In this document: positions 1-11,501 of the stretch, piece after piece
How positions within the stretch are numbered: position 1 is the first letter of the stretch
Layout: the number at the start of each line of letters is the position of its first letter
Source: Fasciolopsis buskii
Taxonomy: Eukaryota; Platyhelminthes; Trematoda; Plagiorchiida; Fasciolidae
Direction: 5' to 3'
Assembly (NCBI GenBank): GCA_008360955.1
Contig: LUCM01008319.1
Span: forward strand, 294,599 to 358,598
DNA length: 64,000 nucleotides
Notes under the pieces: generated by a model
Seen by the model: the letters and a program-made list of their open reading frames with translations, nothing else
What the model was told of the DNA's origin: nothing
Databases searched by the model: none
Translations under genes and position numbers: made by a program

Positions 1-756
1 TGGGAAATCTGCGTCAACTCTGAGGACCAGAAATGAAAAGTTGGGTCCGTGAAAGCATTTATCTAAAAACAAATATTCGATGAAGACAATCTGAAGGCGC
101 TTAGTGCTTAGAATAATTTCTTGGTGATGTCAAGCTTCTAGTAATGGGAATCTGATCAATGGGTCTGGTCATTGCTTTTTTCAGATTGCATGAGTTCCCC
201 AACACCCAAAATACCGACCACAACCGGTGAAGATGCAAATGAGAAATTTCCAAGTTAGATTATTATCTGCTCAATAACGAATAATAACTGTCAACTAAGA
301 TGCAACGGGGGTTGTAGATATGAAGTTGAACTGATGATTTGCAATTTACAGAAACCTACCAAACATGGTACACATTTGACAGTTGTAGTTGGAAATACCG
401 TGAGAAATATGATCGTAGTATTAGAGAAAATCACAAAATAATTTTGTAGAATTTAATTTCATGTACAATTCCATGATTCAGTTTGTTTTGGAAAATCAGT
501 TTGATCCTGTTCTTTGGAAACGCTAATTCTGTCTCCCCCGAAGCTTCATTTACTGAACTGCAAATGAAACGAGGTGACTAACTTGAACAATATTTGCATG
601 GAAACCGAGTTCACAGGGCCGAACAGCCAGACCCTTATTGATTAGATACGAATAACAAAAAAGGCCCGTGAATTAACTCGTTTCAGTTTCGCCGACTTTC
701 GGATAAACCCGGAATCAGATACGTATTCGGATGATTCTCTATTTGGATACAGTTTA
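1..756. other. non-coding stretch at left edge
   Basis: I see no open frame of useful length, no RNA gene and no repeat that recurs elsewhere in the window. If the receptor exon at 2601-3067 continues leftwards on the minus strand, this stretch would be intron or 3' flank. It is moderately AT-rich and otherwise unremarkable. Confidence 0.5.
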
Positions 757-1110
757 TTAGAAAATAGTGAAAACTTTTAGAGTCGGTTTTTTTGTTGCCA
801 GTGAACACGCGTATGCTATATTTTTTGAGTGGTTCCCTGCTACGGATGTGTAGGTAAGTCCCGTTCCACTATACACAGTACCAGGTGCTGTCAGAAACAG
901 TCTGCCCTTCAAAACATACATATATATCACGATTGTCCTCATTGTTGTGTATTCAAATGTGTAGAGCAGGAAATTGCAGCTTCCGGTTAAGCTATTCATG
1001 TAAACCAGTAGCCATGTCGCGGTGTTTCTTGGAACCCTTCGCATAATTTGCATGAACCGGTTAATTGTCTCAGCAATAAAATATATTCCCAAACAGTTAC
1101 TACTGAGTAA
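757..1110 (-). CDS. candidate terminal exon, GPCR TM7-like segment and tail
   Basis: An open minus-strand frame of about 115 codons runs to a TAA stop at 757-759. It carries the stretch WLLVYMNSLTGSCNFLLYTF, which resembles TM7 of rhodopsin-family receptors: NFLLY stands where NPxxY is usual, as in many invertebrate peptide receptors. A helix-8-like FEYTTMRTI and a polar tail of about 50 residues follow. The preceding segment (YFIAETINRFMQIMRRVPRN) could be the end of TM6 and the third outer loop. A possible 3' splice site (TTTACTCAG) lies just upstream, but its pyrimidine tract is weak. By my count about 63% of codons in the core start with a purine, which is coding-like. It lies on the same strand, 1.5 kb downstream of the amine-receptor exon. 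However, the NS...N spacing does not match amine-receptor TM7, so it may be a different receptor or a chance frame. Confidence 0.33.
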   Translation of the reverse strand, partial: LLSSNCLGIYFIAETINRFMQIMRRVPRNTATWLLVYMNSLTGSCNFLLYTFEYTTMRTIVIYMYVLKGRLFLTAPGTVYSGTGLTYTSVAGNHSKNIAYACSLATKKPTLKVFTIF

Positions 1111-1239
1111 ATTTACTGTATGATGGGCCTTGTGATAAGCAACAATTATCAGTCCAAGAATAGGCAGAGCTGTTGCCTAATCTGTTGGAAAATAGTGACA
1201 AGTTTTGTATTTGTTTGAAGATTGCCAAACACTTTGGTC

Positions 1240-1424
1240 TCTTTTTACTTTTATCATTTGCCTCCTTTGTTAATGGAATAGCAATGTGCATCATTTCTCA
1301 GGAAGAGGGCCGCAGCCGACAGAGGGCTGCCAAGTGGGGAAGTTGACAATTGGTGGGTGGATTCCAACCAGCAATCTTCAAGTCCAAATACCACGGTCTT
1401 ATCCGCTTGGTCACTGCCGGCCAA
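1240..1424 (-). mobile_element. tRNA-derived SINE, copy A
   Basis: Read on the minus strand, the copy starts with GGCCGGCAGTG, followed by an A-box-like TGACCAAGCGGATAAGAC and a B-box-like GGTTGGAATCC about 40 bases on. The non-tRNA body has CAACTTCCCCACTTGGC and a GC-rich CTGTCGGCTGCGGCC. The tail has GATGCACATTGCTATT and ends in an A-rich GCAAATGATAAAAGT. The same blocks recur in the same order at 35405-35593 and 52981-53158, and in diverged form at 14897-15055. That makes this a dispersed retroposon rather than a tRNA gene. SINEs of this type are copied by the enzymes of a partner LINE. The B box here is mutated (GGTTGG for GGTTCG), so this copy is probably transcriptionally inert. No clear target-site duplication is visible. 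Confidence 0.82.
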
Positions 1425-2145
1425 AGGATTCGGTGTCACACTAAATCCTGCATAGCAAAACGTCTATAAGGGGAGAACCATCCGATTTTTATTGAGCATG
1501 TTGTTAGTTTTTGGTTTGTTCATATCAAACAAACTGTGACAGACATCTGATATGTTCAGAGGATACTTTGATAGAAACGAGAATGACCTTCCAATATAAT
1601 AATTATTGGCTTCAAGAGCCCGGTGCAACACAATACAATTGCCTAATTTATTGCATACGGTATCTGGATCCATGTATCGTGAAGTCGATGAAAATAAAAT
1701 GTGCTTCTACGTCCCGTTTAAGAGTCTTTCTTTTAATTGTGCTTCTGTTACGGGTTCATGATTGTTCACGAATGATGATATCCGTTTATCTGGACAAGCT
1801 AGTACTCACATTCCACAAATTACCTCGATGTATGTCGTTTATTAACTGTCGCCAGTAGCAGCTACTGCCTGAAATGTTCAGCTTTAAAGAGGCGAAACGA
1901 TAAACACAAAAATATACAAGCAGCCATTAGAACAAAACTACAAATAATTGGCTCAAAACAATTTGTGTTCACTTGAAATCTTACTCCAGACATCCTTCAG
2001 CTAGGCTAACTTTAAAACGATTTACGGAAAGGAAACGGGAGGATTTGCTTATCACGTATTAAAAATGGAAACATTGCTGTTTCCAAATGTGAGTGCGGTT
2101 TCCTACTATTATATAATCCCTGATGGTAAAATAATTTTTCCTTAC
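1425..2145. other. non-coding / intronic stretch with short open frames
   Basis: A 115-codon open frame on the plus strand (1511-1858) and a 69-codon frame on the minus strand (1464-1673) overlap here. Neither has recognisable motifs or good splice borders. If the flanking minus-strand candidates belong to one receptor gene, this is intron. Confidence 0.4.
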
Positions 2146-2264
2146 GAACCTATCAAAAATATTTTTGTAATCGATTGTATAAGTAAGCCAGTACATTCTT
2201 GCACATGTAATGGTTCTTTCGAATGCCAATAACAATATGCTACCAGTTATGCATTGAGTCTCAG
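2146..2264 (-). CDS. candidate exon, GPCR TM3/ICL2-like segment
   Basis: This minus-strand segment is bounded by a CAG acceptor (following TTTTCGAC) and a GTAAGG donor (plus-strand 2140-2145). It reads 39 codons in one frame. The first half contains CITGSILLLAFERTITCARM: a hydrophobic helix ending in ER, which could correspond to the E/DR motif closing TM3, followed by a polar loop (MYWLTYTIDYKNIFDRF). The conserved cysteine normally found about 25 residues before the arginine is absent, and the sequence does not match TM3 of D2-like receptors. It is listed because it lies between two other receptor-like segments on the same strand. A chance hydrophobic frame in AT-rich DNA is an equally good explanation. 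Confidence 0.2.
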
Positions 2265-2600
2265 CTGGTCGAAAACAGTAGATTTTCACTTCTACGGTCC
2301 CATCGTGTAAGCAAAAAATATGTTACACTGAAGGTCAAATTTCTGATTGGAAAGTACGCATATTTAAGAAGAACAAAGTTTGCGTCTGGCAACGGGCGCA
2401 GAGATGAAAATCACCCACATTTGACATACGTGTTGAGCAACCGTGCTTGACTATTTTCAAGATACTTCATTTTCCTCGATTTTGAAGCATCGAATTCCAG
2501 ATTCATTATGGATAATTTTTAAGCTGAGTAGCTTCAAATAAAAATAATCACCATTGGGAGGTGATAAATAGTGACCAAATTGTTGCTGGTTTCATCTTAC

Positions 2601-3067
2601 CTCAACCCAGCCGCTTAACGGCATCACAAGAATTGCTAGTCCGATGTCTGCACCAGCCAGGCTGACAATGAAATAATTGGTTGCTGTGTGTAGATTAGAT
2701 TCACGCAGTACACTGAGCACAACCAACACATTGCCGAATACCGTGATCACTGGAAACACGGCAAGTATGATTGCCCAATACTGGTATGATTCGTTTTTGG
2801 ACAACGTTGAATTCACAATCTGGGCCGCTTGAGAGCGTAGTGTTTCACGATGCATGCGATCCGCCTCGGAAGCTGTTATTGGATAGGATGTGCCTTTGAG
2901 GTAGACGTCCGGTGAAAATGGCCATTTGGAAACACCAATACGTTCCACCTGCATCACGAGTACACGCCGAAATGCCCATAAATGCCACCGTCCAACTTCT
3001 GACGAACCGGTTCGAGGGTACACAATGATGGGTATGCTGTAATAAGCCGTGTAGGTAGAAAGCGTTT
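2601..3067 (-). CDS. biogenic-amine GPCR exon (D2-like dopamine receptor type): N-terminus, TM1, TM2
   Basis: This exon encodes the start of a class A GPCR that would sense a biogenic amine, most likely dopamine, at the cell surface. After an extracellular leader with two N-glycosylation sequons (NST, NES) comes TM1 (YWAIILAVFPVITVFGNVLV), which has the GN motif with the conserved Asn1.50. The first inner loop (RESNLHTATNY) follows, then TM2 (FIVSLAGADIGLAILVMPLS) with Asp2.50 in LAGAD. The pattern FGNVLVVLSV...TNYFIVSLA.AD...LVMPL is characteristic of D2-like amine receptors. The exon ends after GAG with a textbook donor, GTAAGA (2600-2595), in phase 0. The frame is open back to a stop at about 3068. 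Plausible starts are the ATG codons at 2952-2954 or 2853-2855, unless an upstream exon is spliced on. TM3 to TM7 must lie further left, probably beyond the window. One oddity is GWVE where relatives usually have a short aliphatic/aromatic stretch such as VYLE. Confidence 0.85.
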
Positions 3068-6000
3068 ACCGTAATTCCAGCCCTGATGATTATTTTACTA
3101 TTGTGACTGTCATCGTGTATGCATTCACAAAACGAAGGTGAATTCAGCAAACCTCAGCTTCTTCTAGGGTTCCAAAAACTTTTGAAATCTTTAGTGTTTT
3201 AACATCTATTGCCTTATTGTCTAAGCATATATAAATACTGAAGCCAAAATCTGATTAAATTCCTTCAGTTTCAAGCAATCAGTGCGTCTAGTGCGAGACT
3301 TCTTGATTCCCAGTGGCAAAACACTTTACAAAGTGTAAACAGAAAAGCAGCGCGAGCAAGGGTTCCGTCTTTCTAAAGATCGCTACGTGGAAATCGCGTG
3401 TTTTTAAAATAAACCCATTTAATCTTCTGATCAATATGGCATACTCTCGGCAAATTAAGAACACGGTAAAGCTATAAGAGCAAGTGAAATCTAGTCAACT
3501 TGCTGGACCGAAAGAATCACGTCAAACTACACAATAGTGAAATGGCTTGCAAAGCAAAACACGAAAACGAAATGCAACCAGTGAGGCAACTATGCAACAG
3601 AGCACGGTATTCGCTGCCTGGACCATAGTTAACACTACACCAATATGCACAAAAAAATGAATTAATAAATTTCATGGTATTACTTCAGAATAGTTTGTTT
3701 GGAAAGTTGCTCATTTGCCGTGCTTCCTTGTGCTCTCACGTAGAGTGATGAGCAGTCGTCTTGTGAGCGGTAAGTGAAAATTCGCAACAATGACCTTTAC
3801 CATCTAAGCGACAGAGCACGCGGAACAATGCGTACAACACAACACTAGATGGTAGGAAATGGTCCCCAGAATGACCTAGTTAGCATTGTATCGATAAGAA
3901 ATGTAGATGTGATTCTGTCTAGATAACCATAAAAATATCCATGAAGATTAAGCCAAGTGCCTATCACCTTTGTTGAACAATTTACTAATTATTAGTCTTA
4001 TAGGTTAAGCATATTGAAAATGCACAAATTGAAAAATCATTATTGTTTGCCGCGTGAAACTTTGATTCGTTCAACCAAATGATGCTCACCCACGCAAATG
4101 TTCTTTTGAGTTAAGTTGCAAGATTTTTCAAGTCATTTAACAATTTTGCAAAATGTTCCGATTATATCCGGGTAATGTTCCACAAGAAATGATTTTCACG
4201 AACGAACCTTCCTTGTACCTCTGTTCTCTTAGTTTATATACGGTCACTTTAGCTTTTTCATTGGAAAAATACTTAGCCAATCAAACGTCGTGAATTTGTC
4301 ACTCGGCTTGTCCACGTGCGTCCAATGCAAATAGACATTCTGCTGACGCTGCGGTTCCATGTAACCTCAAACAAACCGGAAATGCCAATGGGAAAAACTC
4401 TTTCTTTGAGCCGGAAACGATGTTACACCGAAATAAAAAAAAACAAATTACATATAAAATGTCAAGCCCTTTGATTTGGGTTGTAGTAAGAGATTGAACA
4501 AACAAGGACAAAAACCTGTTCGAACCGGTTTGACGGAGTGAAATTCAAAGCTGCCTTACTGCAAAGATAAACAGAACACCGAACACGAGTGGTATGAAAT
4601 GGTGAGCAGAATGATTATAGCTTTCAATGCCTAGTATGCAACGATTTCAAATTTGTGATTAATCATTATATGTTTCGAGTCAGAAAGTCAAATTTGATGA
4701 GAATAACTGGTGCTTTTCGGAAGGAACTGCTATAAAACGTTTTTAGCAGCATTGGTGAACACGTCATTGAACTGGATGTAGTTATTTTGGTTTGAATATC
4801 TCCATGCCTAAAATGTCAGCATAAATAATATCCCGGTATCAAGTGTTTTCCGAGCAACATGAGGCTGTAAATATTTTAGCGTAAACATTCCGCCAAGTTT
4901 CAGAGGAACAAAGGTAGAAAGCTTTCCTTCACGCATTCTCGCCGAACATGTACTACGGCCAAGGAGTATCACCGTGACTGCGGCAGTGTGTTATCTGGAC
5001 ACGTTGACTTCGTCTGTCTCGTGATCAAAAACCTTATACGGTTTGTTCCATACACGCATTCTTTTGACTTTGGTCCCCGGTTGATTCGCATCTGCACGAA
5101 AAGAAGGCGGTTTTTTGAATAAATAAAACGGTACCTGCTGGAAGCTCCCTGAAACCTGATTGAGGTGATTTGGAACCGTGGAACAAATTGGTCCGGTTGC
5201 ATTAAATTTTCCTCCTTTGTTTATTCTAAAGTAAACGAAAAATCCAATGAAATCTTATGGTTATTACAAACCTGTGGATCATTTTCTTTTTTCCGCATTA
5301 CGGATATTATGTTGAAGTGGATTAGGGAACATCATGGACTTCAGAGTTTGACTATCGACAGAGAAGTAATTAATGTTCTTTTTGTTAATTCGATTGGATA
5401 ACTGGAAATGGGCAGCAAAGGCGAGGTTGTTCACGGAAACGTTGCACATCAAATTAATTGCCACTAAACTAACAAAGGCAGCAATAATTGGAATGCTATT
5501 GTGCATCTCGTAAGGTATTATTATTTGCAGTCATTACGTTTAATTAGTTTGTTAAAATTGATATCGTGTTGATTTATCAAACTTCGGATAGTGGGAATAC
5601 AGTGTTTTGAGAATGCATATATTACCGGTAAAATTTTTAACGGAGATGAAACATTTTAGGAGATATCCGATTTCTATTTGCCCATTAGAATGCCATTAGA
5701 AATTATACTTTCTAATGCATATTGATGTAGTCCTTGATAATTCTTCCATCCAAAATACATACGTAATTTGAATATCTTTATCATTAAGAAATTGCATTTA
5801 GGCGCATAAGTGAAAACAACTTACCAAAGCGAATCAAACAGTTCCGTGATCGCATGGCAAAAAAGGCTATAAAATTTAAATGCAGCATCATTTATTCAAG
5901 TACGATTCATTCTCGGTTCATTGCACTCAGTATTTGCGAACTAAACTTTACATTGCCAAAACGAAACAACTTCTATTTTGTTGAGCATTCCAGTATGTTG

Positions 6001-7007
6001 TTGTTCAAATTCCGCGTGTTCGCAAGCGAGTGAAACGAAACCGAAAAGCTTTTGCATGTCGACTTGAGGAGATTTATGGTCCCGTGAAATCTTTTCTAAC
6101 TTTCAATGCGTGCGCAACATTCGCATAAAAAGCATCAAACCACTTTCAATTGTTCACATACTCCTTTATCACACGACATAAAGTAATACTGCCAAAATTG
6201 TTTTTCGAATCAATGCAATAGCTTCACGCGCTGCTATTGGTTACGGTATAATTTCAATTTTATTCTTGTCAAAAAACATTGGCATTCATAGCCTCGTTTC
6301 ATTGGAAGAAAATTGAAAAGCGACTTGTTTTTTAAGCATTTTCTTGGCAACAATAGGAATGCAGTTGTTTGACTTGATCATTTCAATTAGTAGGATGCCA
6401 GTCGCGGTTGGCTTTACAGCCAGGATGCATTTTTTTCTTCGACGCACAAAGTAGTCCATAAAATACTGCTAATTCTCTGATCTATCGGTCGAGATAATTT
6501 TATTATCTGCTTTCGTATTTGAGTAGTACGGCAAATTATCGTGCATCAGCCAAGCCGTATTTGTCTGTCTACGTTTATTTTATTGCTGTTGACAGCCACA
6601 TATGAGCATATTCCAAAAAGAAGTATCAGATCTGTTTAATTCTAACTGTGTTTTTGAGCACGATACTCATTTGTCGTGCGAATAACCCAAACACTCATGC
6701 AAACATACAACCATTCCGAAAGCACCTTTACGATTTGACGGATATGTATTGCCTTTGAACACAACTATCTTAGAAAATAAGAAATGACGTGCAATTTTTA
6801 CTGTGACAAAGTTAACATTGCTGGTAGATGATTTTGCTAACGTTCCGACTACCGTGGACAGTCGTTCTCAAAGCGAGTTTTACAACCAAACAGCTAAGGG
6901 ACTGTTCAGAACAACGCTATGTTAATAACACTGTATTAACCACAATAAAATCCAGTACATTGCGCATCGATTTTTTGCTATACTTCTTACGTCACTCGAT
7001 CTTGAAG
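3068..7007. other. non-coding stretch upstream of the amine-receptor exon
   Basis: About 4 kb with only short open frames (90 codons or fewer) and no recognisable domains or repeat-family members. It would contain the 5' flank or upstream intron of the minus-strand receptor gene. A good-looking 3' splice site (pyrimidine-rich, ending CTCACGTAG at about 3741) and a perfect donor (GTAAGTG at 3769) enclose only 26 bases. I do not call this an exon. Confidence 0.45.
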
Positions 7008-7073
7008 AGCATTGTTCTTGCAAAACAACTTCCGCAATCAGTAACCGGTAGGATTATGGAAAACGAGTTCCAG
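7008..7073 (+). CDS. candidate small internal exon
   Basis: The segment reads 22 codons (SIVLAKQLPQSVTGRIMENEFQ, with the first S coded by AGC) and ends at CAG followed by GTGAGC, a strong donor. A pyrimidine-rich stretch and an AAG acceptor precede it, so the exon is phase 0 on both sides and 66 bases long. No family can be named from so few residues. It lies on the same strand as the zinc-knuckle exon at 11183-11306 and could be part of the same transcript. It may equally be chance, since donors this good are expected several times in a window this size. Confidence 0.2.
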
Positions 7074-8411
7074 GTGAGCGAAATATGTCGTTATTTATAA
7101 GTTGTAACGGTGGGTTAGTTCAATTTCCAAAACCTACGTTGTTTCCTTGGACGGTGAAAACCGTGTCACGAAGCAAGGAGAGTACATATATTTGCTGAGG
7201 TAATCGCAGTAGCGAAAAAGAGTCATGGAAGTATGTTCGGAACTGCATTATCCCTTCACGTTCTAAAGATAAAATAGAATGCATGGGAAAATTCGGTCAT
7301 TTAACAACTGGCATAAAATGGGACTTCAAAATAATCGTTAATGCTATTTTAAAACTGAGTGCACTTGATCGAACGAGTACCAAATATCATAACCATTATC
7401 TTGAACTATTATAGCAGAAAAAGGTACGAAATATTTGACATTTTATTCAGTAGTCATGTGTACAACATGTTATCTGAGCATTTTACCCAAGCGATATTCA
7501 AAAATTATGAAAGAACATAAATGATGTTTATCGCTGTGACATTCGTGGATCGCATGAACTAGATCTTGTAGTATATTAAGCTTTTTATCCAATTTTCCTC
7601 AGAATCTAATCATTAGCGGAGTAAATAATTGATAAGTCCACTTGGAATTTCATCCATATGCAAAACGCACCACTGAGAACAAATATTCTGTCCATTATTT
7701 GCAAATCATCGAAGGAATGGTGTTTCCATAAGTCGCGCTTGCAAAACTAATGGAACCTTCAATTTACGAATTCATTGTGGTTCCTTAATAAAAAAAACAA
7801 ATAGAAAATTGTAATTCGGATTGGACAAGAAATGGTTTCTTTTGGTAACATTGATCTACGGAAGTTTGGAAAAACCTCAGAAAGCGTAACGTTTTCCACT
7901 GTTGTGCACGTTTTGGGTTTTAGATTGTCATCTTGAAATTACCCTGCTGTTTATATTTAAATCACCGATTTCTTTTGATTCCTTTCATTAGAACAAAAAC
8001 AGCTATCCGTAGGTTATCTTTACGTTGTACACAGAAGTGATAAACGAAAGCATTGATGGCAAGACAAAACACAAGGTTGATTCATTCGGATTGAAGTGTT
8101 TATGATTTCCACTGAATTACAGTAAAGATTACTGGGGATGTTGCTAGGTCATACAGAGGCCTAAAATCAAACTTTTATGTGCAAATCACTACTGGGTCCA
8201 CCTTAAAAGAAACAGTCTTACGTAAAGCTAATAGTTTGTGTGTTACGTTTTCCAACATTATTGAAAGATATTGGACAAATACAACGCTTCTCGCTAACGC
8301 AATTAGAGGCCTAACACCTGCACGGGCCGAAAATATCGTGATAATAATTGTGAAATATAAACGCAAGTTTCAGCTAGATTTTGATAAATTTTTTGGCGTT
8401 TGTTGCTCCAG
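7074..8411. other. non-coding stretch
   Basis: AT-rich, with no open frame of note and no recurrent repeat. If 7008-7073 and 8412-8578 are exons, this is intron. The region just before 8412 has a T-rich run ending TTGCTCCAG, a fair 3' splice site. Confidence 0.4.
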
Positions 8412-8578
8412 GCGGCCTTCTGTTTTGTCAAGGTGTATGTCGCTACACGTCCAATCAAGTCAATCGAGGATTCGTGAGACATTGTTTGAGTTGCGTCGGA
8501 AAGTTCGCCATTCGACGGTTTGCGTTCTACTCAAATTTGCCTCTGCTCACGACAAGGACGGCCGATAATGATAGATAA
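8412..8578 (+). CDS. candidate Cys-containing terminal exon
   Basis: After a good 3' splice site (TTGGCGTTTGTTGCTCCAG) the plus strand reads about 55 codons to a TAA stop at 8576-8578. The start includes GLLFCQGVCRY and, later, RHCLSCVGKF, that is CxxxC and CxxC pairs. A second frame over the same bases (8179-8568) is also open, so the true frame is uncertain. I do not recognise the product. The Cys pairs recall small metal-binding or extracellular modules, but nothing fits a named family. No poly(A) signal is evident immediately after the stop. Confidence 0.2.
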
Positions 8579-11182
8579 CTATTGAATTTGAAGTAGCAAA
8601 ATGAAGAACCAACACGACTGCAGTAAATTCTATAGAAAGTCACATTTTATTGCCTCTCTTTCGTTTGCTTCTGCATAATTTACGGTCATCGCAGCACAAT
8701 TCGCTTAGTGCAAAGTGTACCTCTTGTGGGCATACGCAACTCTTCGTTAATCATTTCGAGACTGCAGTTACCTTCCAGATCCGTTTTTCTGCTTTGCATT
8801 GACTTTGATGTTGGCGAATTTAAAGCCCACGGAAAGGCCCGTTCAACGAGGAGACGGTAGTAAGAGGATCGGTTTAATTTACCGTACTTTAAAAGGAAGA
8901 AGGAAGTTCAACCAAACGGGAGTTATCCATGACGGTTTTTTTGTGTTGCCAAGTTGTCTGCTAATCACCGTTACCTGGTCTCAGCTTGTGTATAATATTG
9001 AGCAGACCAAAATGAGTACCGGTAATTTTCCCACCTAACATTCTCCAGTATCAGTTACAACATGTTTATAACTCGGTGCAATGGTAGTTGATTAGTCGAC
9101 GTTTGTATCGCTTTTTTAACAGGATGATAGTTTGTGAAAAGCTATTCACATTCAAATTCGGTTGCAATGAGACAAATAGATAAAATGTTGATCTGCCGAA
9201 TATTTAGCGAGCTGACCTACTAATTTGAATGGTAAATTATCTATGCGTGAGACTGAGAGATAGCATAGTAAGCTTTATGCAGAACTGTTTATTCCCCTTT
9301 GGAAAACCTGTCTTTATAAAAAAATAACGGATTTTCACCCGGCATTGACAAGCACAAAGCGTATGATTGAATAGGTCGTAAAGAATTAACTAGAAGCAAT
9401 TTGAAATCAATTTATCGTTTGTTAATCTTCACTACTGTGAACTGTTCACGTAGAAATGTGGGTTTTAATTTCGATGTTGTTACAAAATTAACATACACGT
9501 TCCACTTTGTAAACAGAACGTTGCGTACACATACCACCTTTCATGCAGCATGCCAAAACGTTGGGCCAATGCGAATGTCACTACCGCGTGGAATCATGTA
9601 GCCACTGTGAACGTATTGATAAGAAAATACGGGCGCGTTTTGATGAGCCGAGTCAGATTCTACACAGTTCGCATTCCTATGGCTTTCCAGTCTGGGAATA
9701 CTTTATGCACTCCTTATGTCACAAAATTATGGACATCCTCTGCCTCAAAATTGCCCGACCACCCTGAAGTGAAATGTCAATAGCGGCTAGTGCGGCAACT
9801 CGGTATAACTTGAGCAAATTCTATTTTGTCTGGAATACTGGATATTTCCAAATTGTACATCACCGACGAATTCCTTCTCTCTCTCTCTCCTTTCCGATTC
9901 TCAAATAGCTTCAACGAATAAACTAGGAACGACAACTTGACCGCCCAAGGTTTTGGCCTAATTTAAACTAATAGGAAAAACTGACTTCAATGATTAATGC
10001 AGAAAATAAAGACAAAGCGAAAGAGTTCATTAAATGCATAGTTTCCGCTGATGTAGGTCCATGATAAAATCGTTCATCAACGATCGAGCGTACCATTTGT
10101 TCCGCTTCCAATGAGGTCACATTTTGATTGCTCCCGTAGCCTTGGCTACGGTAATAAATTTATGAATGGCTTTCTCTGCAGTGAGTTTCCCTAACCAGTT
10201 AGAATTTAGTGGGCGGTGGATAAAACGGTCTTTTGTGTATGGTTTACAAGTGGATCGCTTTTCCTTCCCAGTTGCAGATAATCGTCTGTATTGATTACTT
10301 CAAGCCCTACTTGGTGGTGTGACATGCAGAAGCTGACGAGAAATTGTATGCTGAATGAAGAAAAATGGAAAGTCTGCGGCAGCGTGAACGCTTGCGGAAT
10401 TTCATGCAGTTACTAGTACCATAAATAGATTAAAGTCAACGTTGTCAATCACCTATGGAACTTAAGTCTAAGAAAACGCTTTTGAACCAGGTCGCGCATA
10501 GCTTCAGTACACCAACTGTTGCTCGAATGCTTGAGTGAGAAACCTTGCATGATTTTGACTAGAATGCTCACAACGGAATGGCTAAAAACAAATTACACTT
10601 GAACTCAAATATTTTATTGGTCCAGTTTCTTTTAACAGAAGCGCACTTGAGTTTCCCTGTCGGCTTTTATTCGTCAATCTTGCATACCAGTTGGAGCGAG
10701 CTTCACCGCTTTTCAAAAGGATTGGTCAGTTTTGAAAACTCATTTTCCGTTTGACATAAAAGAGATCTCCGAAAAAGCACGTTAACTGTGCGTTTGTTAA
10801 GCGTGAAAGATAACTGCTTGATCCTAGTCGTCGGTAGGGCGAGTCTATCAACTTTTTCACTTTTCAAATGTAGCATTTGGTATCATCTATTGCGAACTTA
10901 GATAAAAACGATTATTAGAATTAGCACTTACCCAGAACCTTATACCCAATCAACATTTATTTTTTCCATTTGGGAAATAAAAGTTTACAAACAAATAATG
11001 AATATCTTTGAGTCTAAACGGGACAAACATATCACTGTTACAGTTTCGGTCGGTTATTTGTTTGGTTGGGTTTAACTGTACGGTTTACATTAGCATACCG
11101 TTTCGTCCTTGAGATATGTTGTGGTTCTTCCGTGGAAACGCAAACCTTGGTTAATTTAATTATGAATTTCTCTCATTTGCAG
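8579..11182. other. mostly non-coding stretch with one Cys-rich frame
   Basis: The only part worth noting is 9543-9767 on the plus strand. Two overlapping frames are open there. One contains GQCECHYRVESCSHCERIDK, a compact CxC...CxxC cluster, and ends at TGA without a donor. No family match can be made. The rest (8579-9542 and 9768-11182) shows no coding, RNA or repeat signal except a short CT run at 9876-9889. Confidence 0.4.
9876..9889. repeat. (CT)n microsatellite, about 7 units
   Basis: An uninterrupted run of CT dinucleotides within a pyrimidine-rich tract. It is short and has no evident function. Confidence 0.85.
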
Positions 11183-11306
11183 TATACTGAGATTTGGTAG
11201 TCCTAAACGTTGTGGTCACTGCCAAGGGGTCAGCTTCGAATTTCGGGCAACGGATACCAATGGCAGTGGAAAATACGAATGTCCCTGGTGTCTATTGTTT
11301 CTATAG
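11183..11306 (+). CDS. candidate terminal exon with Cys4 zinc-knuckle
   Basis: A strong 3' splice site (TTTCTCTCATTTGCAG, ending at 11182) is followed by one partial codon and 40 open codons up to TAG at 11304-11306. The peptide starts ILRFGSPKRCGHCQG and ends KYECPWCLLFL, giving CxxC-x19-CxxC, a spacing typical of zinc ribbons and knuckles. Such modules bind one zinc ion and usually serve protein or nucleic-acid contacts. The linker is polar and Gly/Ser-containing (RATDTNGSGK), as expected for a loop between two zinc half-sites. Base composition is richer in G+C than the flanks, and the frame has no ATG, as expected for an internal or last exon. Phase is 1 at entry. I cannot name the protein. 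The alternative, that this is a chance frame, is less likely because the acceptor, composition and Cys spacing agree. Confidence 0.5.
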
Positions 11307-11501
11307 ATGACTTCTTTGCAAAACACGTTTCATGAGGGTGTCAGATGGGCAGCTGGAATTCCGAATGTGGAAATTACGTGCCATAAGCCCGAAACGTAAC
11401 ATCGTAGGCTAAATTATTGTTGGTTAGCCTGCGACTCAGCCATTGCACCACAAACTGCTGCACATGGTGACAAACGTCTGCAGTATACGGAATAACGAAC
11501 T

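Noticed and set aside
780..860. Plus-strand mini-exon between TTTTTTTGTTGCCAG and GTAAGT at 853
   Set aside because: The signals are good, but the enclosed 52 bases give no convincing peptide in any frame and overlap the better minus-strand frame.
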